Positions 54,585-63,325 are shown, counted from the first letter of the stretch. The stretch is DNA of 64,000 nt from Bordetella genomosp. 8 (GCF_002119685.1 NZ_CP021108.1:2294001-2358000), one strand, 5' to 3'. Translations and numbers: made by a program. Notes: generated by a model not told the origin, from the sequence alone.

Positions 54585-55499
54585 ATGCTGAAGCTCGATT
54601 TCGATGAACGCAATCTGCGGTCGCTGCGCGTGTTCTGCCACGTGGCGGAAGCTGGCGGCTTCGCCGCCGCCGAACGCCGGCTGCTCATGTCCAAGGCGTC
54701 GATCAGCCGCCACGTCCGCGACGTCGAGGCCCGCCTGGGCGTGCGGCTGTGCGAACGCGGCCCGGGCGGATTCCGGCTGACCGCCGAAGGCGTGGTGGCG
54801 CTGAACCTGGCCACCACGGCCCTGCGCGCGCTGGCCCGCATCCAGCCCGAAGTCGATGCCGCCCATGGCGTACTGTCCGGGCCGCTGTCCATCGGCCTGG
54901 GCGAGCACACCCTGACGCATCCGGATTGCCACCTGCCGGAAGCGCTGGGCGAACTGCACCGGCAGGCGCCCAACGTACGGCCGGAAATCGTGGTGATGTC
55001 CTTCAGCGAACTGAACCAGGCCTTGCATACGCAGCGCATCGACGTCGCCATTCGCGGCAAGTACAGCGAGGACCGCGATTTCAACTACCTGCCGCTGTAC
55101 GTAGAGACCCACCGCGTCTATGTGTCGCGCAGCGTCGCGCTGGCGCGCGACCAGGCGCGGCTGCCGCTGGTCTATCGTTCGCATCCCTACGTGGAGCGCG
55201 CGCTGGCCACCGGCCGCTTCGAACGCGGCCCGGAAGCGGGCGGCCTGGACGCCGTCGGCGCGCTGGTCGCCACCGGGTATTACCAGGGACTGCTGCCGAC
55301 CCATTACGGTGAGCTGCTACAGGGCAGGTACGGCCTACGCCTGGCGGCGCGCGGCGTGCGCTATTCCCACACCGGCTGCGCCGTGACGCTGGCGTCCCGG
55401 CCGCTCAGCCACCGCGCGGACCTGTTCCTGCACGTGCTGCGGCAGTTGCACCGACCGCCGCGTATCGCCGCCGCGAACAATGAAGGCTCGTTTTCGTGA
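54585..55499 (+). CDS. LysR-family transcriptional regulator of the ureohydrolase/ABC cluster
   Basis: A 304-residue LysR regulator. It begins MLKLDFDERNLRSLRVFCHV; the recognition helix is in AAERRLLMSKASISRHVRDV, followed by LCERGPGGFRLTAEG. The effector domain is long in the middle and ends near RPLSHRADLFLHVLRQLHR. It is divergent from the ureohydrolase gene, with two dyads between them, so it is the likely regulator of the whole minus-strand cluster. An alpha/beta hydrolase gene follows 92 bp downstream on the same strand. Confidence 0.9.
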   Translation: MLKLDFDERNLRSLRVFCHVAEAGGFAAAERRLLMSKASISRHVRDVEARLGVRLCERGPGGFRLTAEGVVALNLATTALRALARIQPEVDAAHGVLSGPLSIGLGEHTLTHPDCHLPEALGELHRQAPNVRPEIVVMSFSELNQALHTQRIDVAIRGKYSEDRDFNYLPLYVETHRVYVSRSVALARDQARLPLVYRSHPYVERALATGRFERGPEAGGLDAVGALVATGYYQGLLPTHYGELLQGRYGLRLAARGVRYSHTGCAVTLASRPLSHRADLFLHVLRQLHRPPRIAAANNEGSFS

Positions 55500-55591
55500 A
55501 CAATCTGTTCACCGTCGCCTGTTGAATCACTCCCCTTGCGGGTTCACCATGTTTTCCTCTGTACGTCACTTTGCTCTCATAGGAAAACATC

Positions 55592-56542
55592 ATGGCTCAA
55601 GCAGCATCTACCCAGGATCTGGGCGGCACCAACGCCGTCACCTGGCAGGGGGGAGAAGAACACTGGATTCAGCGCGACGGCGACGTCAAGCTTTTCATGT
55701 GGCACAAGCCGGCCGCCGCCGGCGTGCCCCACGCGGGCACCATCCTGTTCGTGCATGGGTCGTCCATGGCTTCGCAGCCCACCTTCGACCTGAGCGTCCC
55801 CGGTCGTCCCGACTCTTCCGTGATGGACTGGTTCGCCGCGCGCGGCTTCGATACCTGGTGCATGGATAACGAAGGCTACGGCCGTTCCAGCAAGCATCGT
55901 CCGATCAACTTCGATATTCCCAACGGCGCGCTGGACCTGGCCGCGGGCAGCGAGTACATCCTGCAGCGCGCCAAGGACAAGAAGCTGATGGTCTACGGCA
56001 TTTCGTCCGGCGCCTTGAAGGCCGCGCTGTTCGCCCAGCAGCATCCCGATCGCGTCGCCCGCGTGGCGCTGGACGCGTTCGTGTGGACCGGCGAAGGCAG
56101 CCCGACGCTGGCGCAACGCAAGCTGAAGCTGCCGGAATTCCTGGCCAAGAACCGCCGTCCCATCGACCGGCCGTTCGTCGAAAGCATCTTTTCGCGCGAC
56201 CATCCGGGCTGCGCCGACGACAACACGGTTTCCGCCTTCGCCGACGCCATCCTGTCGCTGGACAACTCCATGCCCACCGGCACCTACGTCGATATGTGCA
56301 GCAAGCTGCCGCTGATCGACCCGGAAAAGCTGCTGGTGCCCACCATCGTGATGCGCGGCGAGTACGACGGCATCGCTTCGTTCGACGACCTGGCGGAGTT
56401 CTTCAAGCGCCTGCCGAATACCTTCAAGCAGTTCACCGTCATGCAGGGCATTTCGCACGCCAGCTTCCAGCAGAAGAACTACAAGATGGTCTACCACATC
56501 CTGCACGCCTTCTACACCCAGCCGGAGCCGGTGTATCGCTGA
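55592..56542 (+). CDS. Alpha/beta hydrolase
   Basis: A 316-residue alpha/beta hydrolase. The oxyanion segment is ILFVHGSSMAS (51-61) and the nucleophile elbow is GISSG with S138. The acid is probably D259 in MRGEYDGIASF and the base H289 in GISHASF. The cap region, about residues 165-240, is sizeable. No signal peptide is present, so it is probably cytoplasmic. AGGAAAA precedes ATG. It is followed by a Bug receptor with a short hairpin between, forming a probable uptake-and-hydrolysis pair for an ester, lactone or amide. The substrate is not identifiable. Confidence 0.9.
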   Translation: MAQAASTQDLGGTNAVTWQGGEEHWIQRDGDVKLFMWHKPAAAGVPHAGTILFVHGSSMASQPTFDLSVPGRPDSSVMDWFAARGFDTWCMDNEGYGRSSKHRPINFDIPNGALDLAAGSEYILQRAKDKKLMVYGISSGALKAALFAQQHPDRVARVALDAFVWTGEGSPTLAQRKLKLPEFLAKNRRPIDRPFVESIFSRDHPGCADDNTVSAFADAILSLDNSMPTGTYVDMCSKLPLIDPEKLLVPTIVMRGEYDGIASFDDLAEFFKRLPNTFKQFTVMQGISHASFQQKNYKMVYHILHAFYTQPEPVYR

Positions 56543-56573
56543 CACCGACGCGCCCATGCGGCGCCATGCGAGA

Positions 56574-56589
56574 GCCCGGCACACCGGGC
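56574..56589 (+). other. Intercistronic hairpin between hydrolase and Bug genes
   Basis: GCCCGG (56574-56579) and CCGGGC (56584-56589) form a perfect 6-bp stem with a CACA loop and no T-run. It lies 32 bp after the hydrolase stop and 35 bp before the Bug start. It could set the relative level of the two cistrons by RNA stability. Confidence 0.5.
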
Positions 56590-56624
56590 CTCGCCTTCCA
56601 TGAATAAGAACGGAGGAGACTACG

Positions 56625-57608
56625 ATGCGACATCGAATTGCAAGTGCGGTGACGGCGCTCGCGCTGTGCGGGGCCATGACAGCCACGGCTTGGGCGCAGG
56701 GCGATACGGCCAACTATCCCAGCTCGCCGATCAAGCTGGTCGTGCCCTTCGCGCCGGGCGGTTTCACCGACGTCGTCGCGCGCATGCTGGGGGAAAAGCT
56801 CAGCCCGGAACTGGGGCAGCCGGTCGTGGTGGAGAACCGCATGGGCGCGGGGTCCACCATCGGCACGGACTACGTCGCCAAGGCGGCGCCGGACGGCTAC
56901 ACGCTGGTACTGATTTCCACGACGCACGTCATCGGGCCGTGGCTGTACAAGAAGCTGCCCTATGACGCGATCAAGAGCTTCGCCCCGATCACCAAGCTGG
57001 TGGACAGCCCCTACGTGCTGGTGGTCAATCCCAATGTGCCGGCCAAGAGCGTCGGCGAGCTGATCGCGCTGGCCAAGGCCAAGCCGGGAAGGCTGGATTA
57101 TGCGTCGTCGGGCAACGGCAGCAGCCAGCACCTGGCGGCCGCCTTGTTCGCTTCCATGGCGGACATCAAGATCAATCACGTGCCTTACCGTGGCAGCGGG
57201 CAGGCCCTGGCCGATATCATCGGCGGCCAGGTGTCCATGGGTTTCCTGGGGGTGACCGCGGCGCTGCCGCAGATCGCGGCCGGCAGGCTCAGGGCGCTGG
57301 CCGTCACGACCAGCCAGCGCTCGGCCGACCTGCCAGACGTGCCCACGCTGGACGAAGCGGGCGTGAAGGGCTATGAGGCCAACATCTGGCTGGGCCTGCT
57401 GGCGCCCGCCGGCACGCCCAAGCCGATCCTCGACAAGCTGCATGACGCCACGGCAAAGGTGATGCGCGGCCCGGACGCGGCCAAGGCGCTGGCCACGGCG
57501 GGCCTGACCTTGAGCCTGAGCAGCGAAAGCGAGTTCGAAGCGCTGCTGAAATCCGAATCCGCCAAGTGGGGCAAGGTGGTGCAGGACACCGGGGCCACCG
57601 TCAACTGA
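56625..57608 (+). CDS. Bug-family tripartite tricarboxylate transporter receptor
   Basis: A 327-residue periplasmic receptor. The signal peptide MRHRIASAVTALALCGAMTA ends near TAWA-QGDTANYP. Family blocks are IKLVVPFAPGGFTDVVARML, AAPDGYTLVLIST, LYKKLPYDAIKSF, HVPYRGSGQALADIIGGQ and LPDVPTLDEAGVKG. GGAGGAG precedes ATG. It is downstream of an alpha/beta hydrolase and likely co-transcribed. Its 3' end converges with a thioredoxin-like gene. The ligand is unknown. Confidence 0.94.
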   Translation: MRHRIASAVTALALCGAMTATAWAQGDTANYPSSPIKLVVPFAPGGFTDVVARMLGEKLSPELGQPVVVENRMGAGSTIGTDYVAKAAPDGYTLVLISTTHVIGPWLYKKLPYDAIKSFAPITKLVDSPYVLVVNPNVPAKSVGELIALAKAKPGRLDYASSGNGSSQHLAAALFASMADIKINHVPYRGSGQALADIIGGQVSMGFLGVTAALPQIAAGRLRALAVTTSQRSADLPDVPTLDEAGVKGYEANIWLGLLAPAGTPKPILDKLHDATAKVMRGPDAAKALATAGLTLSLSSESEFEALLKSESAKWGKVVQDTGATVN

Positions 57609-57629
57609 CGATGTCCGCCAGCCGCGACG

Positions 57630-57965
57630 CTACGGCAGGATGCCGGGATACCCGTCCAGCGCCAGGCTGATCTGCTGGCGGATGTCCCAGTCCTGCAACC
57701 GGGCCTGCACGGGGCCGTGGAAGGCCCCGTTGCGCACCACGAACATCGCCGGCAGGTGAAAGACCTCGTAGCGCTCCACCAGCCCGCCGTTGTCGCCCGC
57801 GTCCACCCAGCATATCCGGTCCACCGGCAGGTCCATGCCGGGCAGCTGTTCGCGCGCCAGCTTGCAATTGCCGCAGGTCCGGCTGTGGAAGACCACCAGG
57901 GACAGGCCTTGCGCATCCAGCAGGAAGCGGTCGGCCGTGCCGTCGTTCAAATCGATTTCTTCCAT
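57630..57965 (-). CDS. Thioredoxin-like protein with CGNC active site
   Basis: A 111-residue thioredoxin-fold protein. The active site is CGNC (C31-C34) in FHSRTCGNCKLAREQL. The cis-proline segment FHLPAMFVVRNGAFHG follows. The Gly-Asn dipeptide differs from the CGPC of thioredoxin and should change the redox potential. The proposed ATG at 57965 gives a normal fold length; its ribosome site (GAAG) is weak, and a much longer in-frame extension upstream has no protein-like features. There is no signal peptide, so it is cytoplasmic. It is convergent with the Bug gene. The partner is unknown. Confidence 0.8.
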   Translation of the reverse strand: MEEIDLNDGTADRFLLDAQGLSLVVFHSRTCGNCKLAREQLPGMDLPVDRICWVDAGDNGGLVERYEVFHLPAMFVVRNGAFHGPVQARLQDWDIRQQISLALDGYPGILP

Positions 57966-58137
57966 CACTTCAAGATTGCATCCGGTTCTGGCGGGTAGGC
58001 TGCATGTTAGCCGCATCCCCCGGCCGCCGCGGGAATGACCACGACCGCCGCCACGGTATCGCGCCAGGGCGGCGGTGCGCTTTCGTGTCGCCCGAGTATG
58101 GTTAAGATAAGCGGAACCGGCATCCTCACGAGGCGAC

Positions 58138-58431
58138 ATGCAATCGAACAGTTTTTTCGAATCCCTGGGCAATGTGCTGGGCGAAATCATCCGATCCATC
58201 GTCGGCGTCCTGCGCTACGTACTGGGCGGCATCGGCCGGGCGATCAGCCAGTTTTCCGAAGGCTTGGCCCATGCCATGGGCATGAGCCCCAATCTGTTCA
58301 ATTTCGCGGTGCTTATCCTGGGCGTGCTGCTGCTGATCGCGGCGATACGCGCCTTGCTGCGCCGCTCGATATTGGGTTTCCTGTTCTGGGCCGTCCTGGC
58401 CGTGCTGGTCCTGGGCGCCCTGATCGGCTAG
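58138..58431 (+). CDS. Small membrane protein of unknown function
   Basis: A 97-residue protein. It has an amphipathic N-terminal region (LGNVLGEIIRSIVGVLRYVL), a short polar loop and two closely spaced hydrophobic helices (FAVLILGVLLLIAAI and ILGFLFWAVLAVLVLGALIG). GAGG lies six bases before ATG. It is 25 bp upstream of the YecE-like gene and may share its transcript. No family is recognised. The Gly/Ile-rich first segment could associate with the membrane as well. Confidence 0.65.
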   Translation: MQSNSFFESLGNVLGEIIRSIVGVLRYVLGGIGRAISQFSEGLAHAMGMSPNLFNFAVLILGVLLLIAAIRALLRRSILGFLFWAVLAVLVLGALIG

Positions 58432-58456
58432 GCGCCCGCAACATCGGAGAACGCAT

Positions 58457-59260
58457 ATGGCTGCAGGCCGCATACGCACTGGCATCGGCGGATGGACCTT
58501 CGAACCCTGGCGCAAGAACTTCTATCCTGACGGCCTGCCGCACAGCCGCGAACTGGAGTACGCCAGCCGGCAGGTGACCGCCATCGAGATCAACGGCACC
58601 TACTACAGCACGCAGAAGCCCGCGTCCTTCGCGCGCTGGCGCGACGAAACGCCGGACGATTTCGTGTTTTCGCTCAAGGCCACGCGCTACGCCACCAACC
58701 GGCGTGTGCTGGCCGAAGCCGGCGATTCGGTGCAGCGCTTCATCGGCAGCGGGCTCGGCGAACTGGGTGACAAGCTCGGTCCCATCGTCTGGCAATTCGC
58801 GCCCACCAAGGTTTTCGACGCCGAGGACTTCGAGGCCTTCCTGGCCTTGCTGCCCGCCAAGGTCGACGGCCGCCGCCTGCGCCACGTCATGGACGTACGC
58901 CACGACAGCTTCATGGACGCCGCCTACCTGAAGCTGGCGCGCAAATACAAGGTGGCGACCGTGTACACCGACTCTGACAAGTTCCCGTCCTTCGCCGACC
59001 TGACGGCGGATTTCGCCTATGCGCGGCTGATGCGCGCCAGTCCCGACAACCGCGCCGGCTATCCGCCCAAGGCGCTGACGGCCTGGGCCGAGCGGGCCCG
59101 GACCTGGGCGGCCGGCGGCCAGCCGGAGGACCTGCCCTACGTCGACGCGGCGAAGGCCAAGCCCAGTGCCAAGGGCCGCGACGTCTTCATCTATTTCATC
59201 AACGGCCACAAGGAAAAAGCGCCGGCCGCCGCGCAGGCGCTGCTGGAGAAGCTGGCATGA
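58457..59260 (+). CDS. DUF72 family protein, YecE-like
   Basis: A 267-residue DUF72 protein with a TIM-barrel-like fold. Landmarks are IRTGIGGWTFEPWRKNFYPD at the start, EINGTYYSTQKPASFARWRD near 45-63, FSLKATRYATNRR, VDGRRLRHVMDVRHDSF and the C-terminal VFIYFINGHKEKAPAAAQAL. The conserved acidic and aromatic residues suggest an active site, but the family's biochemical function is not established. Its TGA overlaps the start of the acetyltransferase gene (ATGA). Confidence 0.92.
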   Translation: MAAGRIRTGIGGWTFEPWRKNFYPDGLPHSRELEYASRQVTAIEINGTYYSTQKPASFARWRDETPDDFVFSLKATRYATNRRVLAEAGDSVQRFIGSGLGELGDKLGPIVWQFAPTKVFDAEDFEAFLALLPAKVDGRRLRHVMDVRHDSFMDAAYLKLARKYKVATVYTDSDKFPSFADLTADFAYARLMRASPDNRAGYPPKALTAWAERARTWAAGGQPEDLPYVDAAKAKPSAKGRDVFIYFINGHKEKAPAAAQALLEKLA

Positions 59261-59991
59261 GCCGCATCAACGACTATGGACAACCGATAGGCGACGCGCT
59301 GCCGGGATGGACGCCGCGGCCGCGTCCGCCGGCCACGCCCATGCAAGGACGCTTTTGCCGCATCGAACCGCTGGATCCGGCGCGCCATGGCGACGATCTG
59401 TACCACGCCTACAGCCAGGCGCCGGACGGCCGCCTGTGGACCTACCTGTCCAACGAACCCTTTCCCGATCGGGCCGCGTTCGATGCCTACCTGGACAAGG
59501 CCGCCGCGAGCACCGACCCCTTGCACCACGCCATCGTCGACAGGGCTACCGGCAAGGCCATCGGCAGCGCGGCGCTCATGCGCATCGATCCGGCCAATGG
59601 GGTGATCGAGGTGGGGCACGTGACCTATTCGCCGCTGCTGCAGCGTACGCCGCACGCGACGGAAGCGCAGTACCTGTTCATGAAGCGCATATTCGATGAA
59701 CTCGGCTACCGCCGCTATGAATGGAAATGCGACAGCCTGAACGAGCCGTCGCGCAAGGCCGCGATGCGCTATGGGTTCACCTTCGAGGGTATCTTTCGCC
59801 AGGCCATCGTCTACAAGGGGCGCACGCGGGATACCGCGTGGTTTTCCATGCTGGATAGCGAGTGGGCAACGCTGCGGACTGGCTATGAGGCATGGCTGGC
59901 GCCGGATAACTTCGACGCGCAGGGCCGGCAGCGCCGCGCGCTCTCGGCTTGCCTGGGACGTGAGCATGCCGCGTCGATGAGCCTGGAGTAG
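59257..59991 (+). CDS. GNAT family N-acetyltransferase, RimJ/RimL-like
   Basis: A 244-residue GNAT of the Acetyltransf_3 type. After about 30 non-conserved residues come FCRIEPLDPARHGDDLYHAY, then IGSAALMRIDPANGVIEVGH, then QRTPHATEAQYLFMKRIFDE where the acetyl-CoA binding helix lies, and the C-terminal SRKAAMRYGFTFEGIFRQAI. Relatives acetylate ribosomal protein N-termini, amino acids or small amines. The ATG overlaps the YecE-like stop, so the two are translated together. The substrate is unknown. Confidence 0.92.
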   Translation: MSRINDYGQPIGDALPGWTPRPRPPATPMQGRFCRIEPLDPARHGDDLYHAYSQAPDGRLWTYLSNEPFPDRAAFDAYLDKAAASTDPLHHAIVDRATGKAIGSAALMRIDPANGVIEVGHVTYSPLLQRTPHATEAQYLFMKRIFDELGYRRYEWKCDSLNEPSRKAAMRYGFTFEGIFRQAIVYKGRTRDTAWFSMLDSEWATLRTGYEAWLAPDNFDAQGRQRRALSACLGREHAASMSLE

Positions 59992-59994
59992 GGC

Positions 59995-60516
59995 GTGGCA
60001 AACGATGACGCCGAAGCGCGGCACCTGATCGATCGCCTGGGGTTGCGGCCGCATCCGGAAGGCGGCTACTACCGTGAAACCTATCGCGCGGCGGAAGCCG
60101 TGCATCGGCCCACGCTGGCGGTGCAACGTTCGGCCAGCACCGCCATCTATTACATGCTGAGCGGCGATGCATGGTCGGCCTGGCACCGTATCCGTTCCGA
60201 TGAGATCTGGCATTTCTATGCCGGCGGCACCTTGCTGGTCCATGTGCTGGACGAGCAGGGCGCATTGACGACCCATCGCCTGGGCAATGCGGTCGACGAC
60301 CCGGGCTGCGTGTTCCAGGCCGTCGTGCCGGCCGGCTGCTGGTTCGCCGCGGAACGGGTGCGCACGGACCGCCATACCCTGGTCGGTTGCACGGTCGCGC
60401 CGGGATTCGAGTTCAGCGATTTCGAATTGGCCGACGTCGAACGCCTGGCGCTGGCGTATCCCCGGCACAGGGCGCTGGTGGCCAGGCTGGGTCCGCGGCA
60501 GGGCGCGTTACCATAG
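59995..60516 (+). CDS. Cupin protein of the DUF985 family
   Basis: A 173-residue cupin. HLIDRLGLRPHPEGGYYRET opens the DUF985 pattern, followed by STAIYYMLSGDAWSAWHRIR, SDEIWHFYAGGTLLVHVLDE and VPAGCWFAAERV. Members resemble yeast YML079w and sugar epimerase-like cupins but have no firmly assigned activity. It starts with GTG four bases after the acetyltransferase stop and is in the same transcript. It is cytoplasmic. Confidence 0.9.
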   Translation: MANDDAEARHLIDRLGLRPHPEGGYYRETYRAAEAVHRPTLAVQRSASTAIYYMLSGDAWSAWHRIRSDEIWHFYAGGTLLVHVLDEQGALTTHRLGNAVDDPGCVFQAVVPAGCWFAAERVRTDRHTLVGCTVAPGFEFSDFELADVERLALAYPRHRALVARLGPRQGALP

Positions 60517-60633
60517 GTGGTCCACCAACCACCCGCACGCGTCCGCGCGTGCCGCGACATCGAGATGCCTTTGCTTCAATCCAGCACCGATCTCTCCACG
60601 CAACGTTCGCTCCCTTCGCCGCAGGCGCCGCGC

Positions 60634-61986
60634 ATGCGCATTGCGCCAGGTTTCGCCCGCTGGCTTCCCGTCCTGTTGCTGACGGCGGCCGGCATCGCCG
60701 GCTGCGCCCAGCCCGCCACCAGCGCGTCGGCCCAGGGCGCGGGACCGTCGTCCCCCGTGGCCGGCACCGCGCCCGCGATGCCCACGGCCGGCGCGGCGCC
60801 GGCCGAACAGGACCGCGATCCCGCCCAGTGCCTGGCCACCCTGCGCAACGGCGCGCCCGCCAACGGCGTCAGCGTGGCGGATTTCGATCGCTATACCCAG
60901 AATACGCGCCTGCTCGCGGTCACCGTCGCGGCGGCCAAGGCGCAGCCGGAAGGCAAGGAAACCTGGTGGGACTACATCGCCAAGACCGTGGACGACCAGC
61001 GCGTTGCCGATGGCAAGGGCGTCATGGACAAGTCCCGCGACGCGCTGGACAGGATCGACGACCGCTACCAGATCGACAGCGAACCGCTGGTCGCCATCTT
61101 CGGCATCGAGACCAACTACGGCTCCCAGCTGGGCAAGGTGGACGTGCTGAACGCCTGGTTGACGCGCGCCTGCACCGAGCAGAAGCCCTTGTGGGTCAAG
61201 AACGTCTACGCGTCCGTGCGCCTGCTGCGCGACGGCACCGTCACGCGCGACAACTTCATCGGGTCATGGAGCGGCGCCTTCGGCATGACGCAGTTCATCC
61301 CGACGTCGTTCTACGAACTGGCGGCCGATGGCGACGGCGACGGCCGCATCGATCTGTATGGGTCGCTGCCCGATGCGCTGGCGTCCACCGCCAATCACCT
61401 GCTCAAGCGCAGGGCGACCTGGACCCGCGGCATGCCCGCGGTCATCGAGGTGCGCCTGCCGCCGTCGATGGCGGCGACGCTGCCGGCATCGCCCGACGAC
61501 GAGATCATGAACCGCGACGATCGCCGCACCCTGTCGCAATGGAGCGATGCCGGCGTGACGCGTGCCGATGGCACGCCCTTGTCCACGGTCGCCGTTTCGC
61601 AGCCGTGGCAGACGGTGCAGGCATACCTGTTCGCGCCCACGGGTTCGCGCGGTCCGGCCTTCCTGGCCACGCGCAATTTCGATGCGATCCTGCACTACAA
61701 CCAGTCGCATAAGTACGCGCTGGCGGTGAGCCTGCTGACCAACCGGCTGAAGGGCGGCCCGGGATTGATCGCCGCCTGGCCCACCGACGATCCTGGCCTG
61801 TCGCGGGCGCAGATCAAGGAATTGCAAGGGCTGCTGGCCGCGCGCGGTTATGACGTCGGTACGCCGGATGGCATTCCCGGCAGCAAGACGCGCCAGGCCG
61901 TGGCGGCGGAACAGCAGCGCCTGGGCCTGCCGCAGGACGGGCGCGTGGGCTACAAGATCTATAGCGCGTTGCGCAGCGGCGGATAG
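60634..61986 (+). CDS. MltB-type lytic murein transglycosylase lipoprotein with peptidoglycan-binding domain
   Basis: A 450-residue lipoprotein. The signal MRIAPGFARWLPVLLLTAAG leads to the lipobox AGC with C24. A linker rich in Ala and Pro is followed by the MltB-like catalytic domain, about 75-370. The catalytic Glu is E159 in FGIETNYGSQLG, and GAFGMTQFIPTSFYELAADG is also typical. Residues about 385-448 form a PG_binding_1 domain (KELQGLLAARGYDVGTPDGI). It cleaves peptidoglycan to 1,6-anhydromuropeptides at the envelope. ATG 60634 is chosen because it gives a normal lipoprotein signal; GTG 60517 and ATG 60565 would put up to 39 residues before it. Confidence 0.92.
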   Translation: MRIAPGFARWLPVLLLTAAGIAGCAQPATSASAQGAGPSSPVAGTAPAMPTAGAAPAEQDRDPAQCLATLRNGAPANGVSVADFDRYTQNTRLLAVTVAAAKAQPEGKETWWDYIAKTVDDQRVADGKGVMDKSRDALDRIDDRYQIDSEPLVAIFGIETNYGSQLGKVDVLNAWLTRACTEQKPLWVKNVYASVRLLRDGTVTRDNFIGSWSGAFGMTQFIPTSFYELAADGDGDGRIDLYGSLPDALASTANHLLKRRATWTRGMPAVIEVRLPPSMAATLPASPDDEIMNRDDRRTLSQWSDAGVTRADGTPLSTVAVSQPWQTVQAYLFAPTGSRGPAFLATRNFDAILHYNQSHKYALAVSLLTNRLKGGPGLIAAWPTDDPGLSRAQIKELQGLLAARGYDVGTPDGIPGSKTRQAVAAEQQRLGLPQDGRVGYKIYSALRSGG

Positions 61987-62020
61987 GCGCGCACGCCGGC
62001 GTATACGGGCGATACGGCCC

Positions 62021-62051
62021 GGCCTGTCGGTGTCGCTTCCGCCGACGGGCC
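62021..62051. terminator. Stem-loop between convergent genes
   Basis: GGCCTGTCGG (62021-62030) and CCGACGGGCC (62042-62051) form a 10-bp stem with one G-T pair and an 11-nt loop, in the 79-bp gap between the transglycosylase and the Tgl-like gene. No T-run is present. It may act in both directions. Confidence 0.45.
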
Positions 62052-62065
62052 GGCCACGGGGCCGG

Positions 62066-63214
62066 CTACAACGCCGGCAGCACCAGATCCGCGGTCCCCG
62101 GCCGCACCCAGCGCACGCACTCGCGCGTGGTATCGATGCAGCCGCCATCGATATACACGCCGCGCGGTTCGCGCAGGCGAACCATCAGCTTCAGGATACG
62201 GTCGACTTCGGCCGGGTCGCTCATCGACGCGCGCACCCGCTCCTCGACGAGGCTTTCATCCAGGCGCAGCACGCCCTTGTCGTCCGTATGAACGCCGTGC
62301 CGCCAATGGTAGATCTCCACACACTTGGCGGTCAGGCTGAAGGGCTGCCTGTGCTTCCAGAAATTGTTGAACATCCCCCCGCCCAGGTAGAACACCCAGG
62401 AGCCTTCGAAACCTTCGACGTTGGAGGAATGTTCGTCCGGATTGCGAAACCACAGCCGGTCGCCCGGCACGTAGAACCGCGGCGGCAGGGGCGCTTCCAT
62501 GGAGCCGTATTCGCGCAGGAATACGTCGTGGAACAGGCCGGACATGATGGCGCGCTGCTCCCAATGCCGCTGCAACTCGGCCAATAGCGCGGGATTGCTG
62601 ACCGCCAGTTCCTGGGCGATGCCCAGCAAGGTCACGTACTCGGTCGCGCGATAGCAGGAAAACGAGTACAGCTTGCCCGAGGCTTCCGGCTGGGTCGCCT
62701 TGATCAGGCCTTCGATCAGCGATTTGCCGGGAAGAATGGTGAAGCCGCGCGCTTCGTCGTAGGTCCAATAGTCTTCGGGACGTTCGGCATGTTCGGTATC
62801 GAAGGCCAGTTCGGTCAGGCTGGCGGCATGGACGATGTTCAGCTTGATGCGCACTGCTGAAACGAACTCGTCATGGCTGGGATAGCGGAAGGGGACCGGC
62901 GCGGCCAGCATGGCGAGCACGATTTCGCGTTCCAGGTTGCGGGCATCCCCCGGGAAGCGCGCTTCCAGCGCCTCGGCCAGCCGGGTCGTGTCATGCCCCG
63001 GCGCCCATTGCGCCGCCGCGGCTTCCGTCAGGCGCCAGCCCGAGACGGGGCCGTCGTCGTCGCGCCATGATTCCATCGCGACCAGGTCGTCCAGGCCCAG
63101 GTCCCGCAGATAGCCGGCCATGCCACGCACGGTGCCATCGGCATCGGCCGGGGCACCGAAGACCTGGACGCCAAGCGCATGGGCATGCGCGGAAAACGTG
63201 TTGACTCGATTCAC
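62066..63214 (-). CDS. Tgl-like protein-glutamine gamma-glutamyltransferase (bacterial transglutaminase-like)
   Basis: A 382-residue protein. Its core matches the Bacillus spore-coat transglutaminase Tgl as recalled: PVPFRYPSHDEFVSAVRIKL (107-126) aligns with Tgl PVQFDYHSIAELMFELKLRM, and KLYSFSCYRATEYV (181-194) with the segment holding the Tgl nucleophile. GDRLWFRNPDEHSSNVEGFE (251-270) aligns with GDCLYFKNP and after. The inferred catalytic residues are C187, E270 and H288. It has about 100 extra N-terminal and 80 extra C-terminal residues compared with the 245-residue Tgl. No signal peptide is seen. The GTG start at 63214 has a strong GGGAGG seven bases upstream. It is divergent from an MdtD-like transporter. 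Tgl crosslinks spore proteins; the role in a non-sporing bacterium is unknown. Confidence 0.65.
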   Translation of the reverse strand: MNRVNTFSAHAHALGVQVFGAPADADGTVRGMAGYLRDLGLDDLVAMESWRDDDGPVSGWRLTEAAAAQWAPGHDTTRLAEALEARFPGDARNLEREIVLAMLAAPVPFRYPSHDEFVSAVRIKLNIVHAASLTELAFDTEHAERPEDYWTYDEARGFTILPGKSLIEGLIKATQPEASGKLYSFSCYRATEYVTLLGIAQELAVSNPALLAELQRHWEQRAIMSGLFHDVFLREYGSMEAPLPPRFYVPGDRLWFRNPDEHSSNVEGFEGSWVFYLGGGMFNNFWKHRQPFSLTAKCVEIYHWRHGVHTDDKGVLRLDESLVEERVRASMSDPAEVDRILKLMVRLREPRGVYIDGGCIDTTRECVRWVRPGTADLVLPAL

Positions 63215-63325
63215 GTGTAGGCCTCCCTGGCCCGTCGCGCCTGAGCGCGTTGCTGACGATACGCTGAACGAATATGCCGTGAAAACCGGGGATTTCGAGG
63301 CCTTGTTCCGGCGGATTTCGCGATC

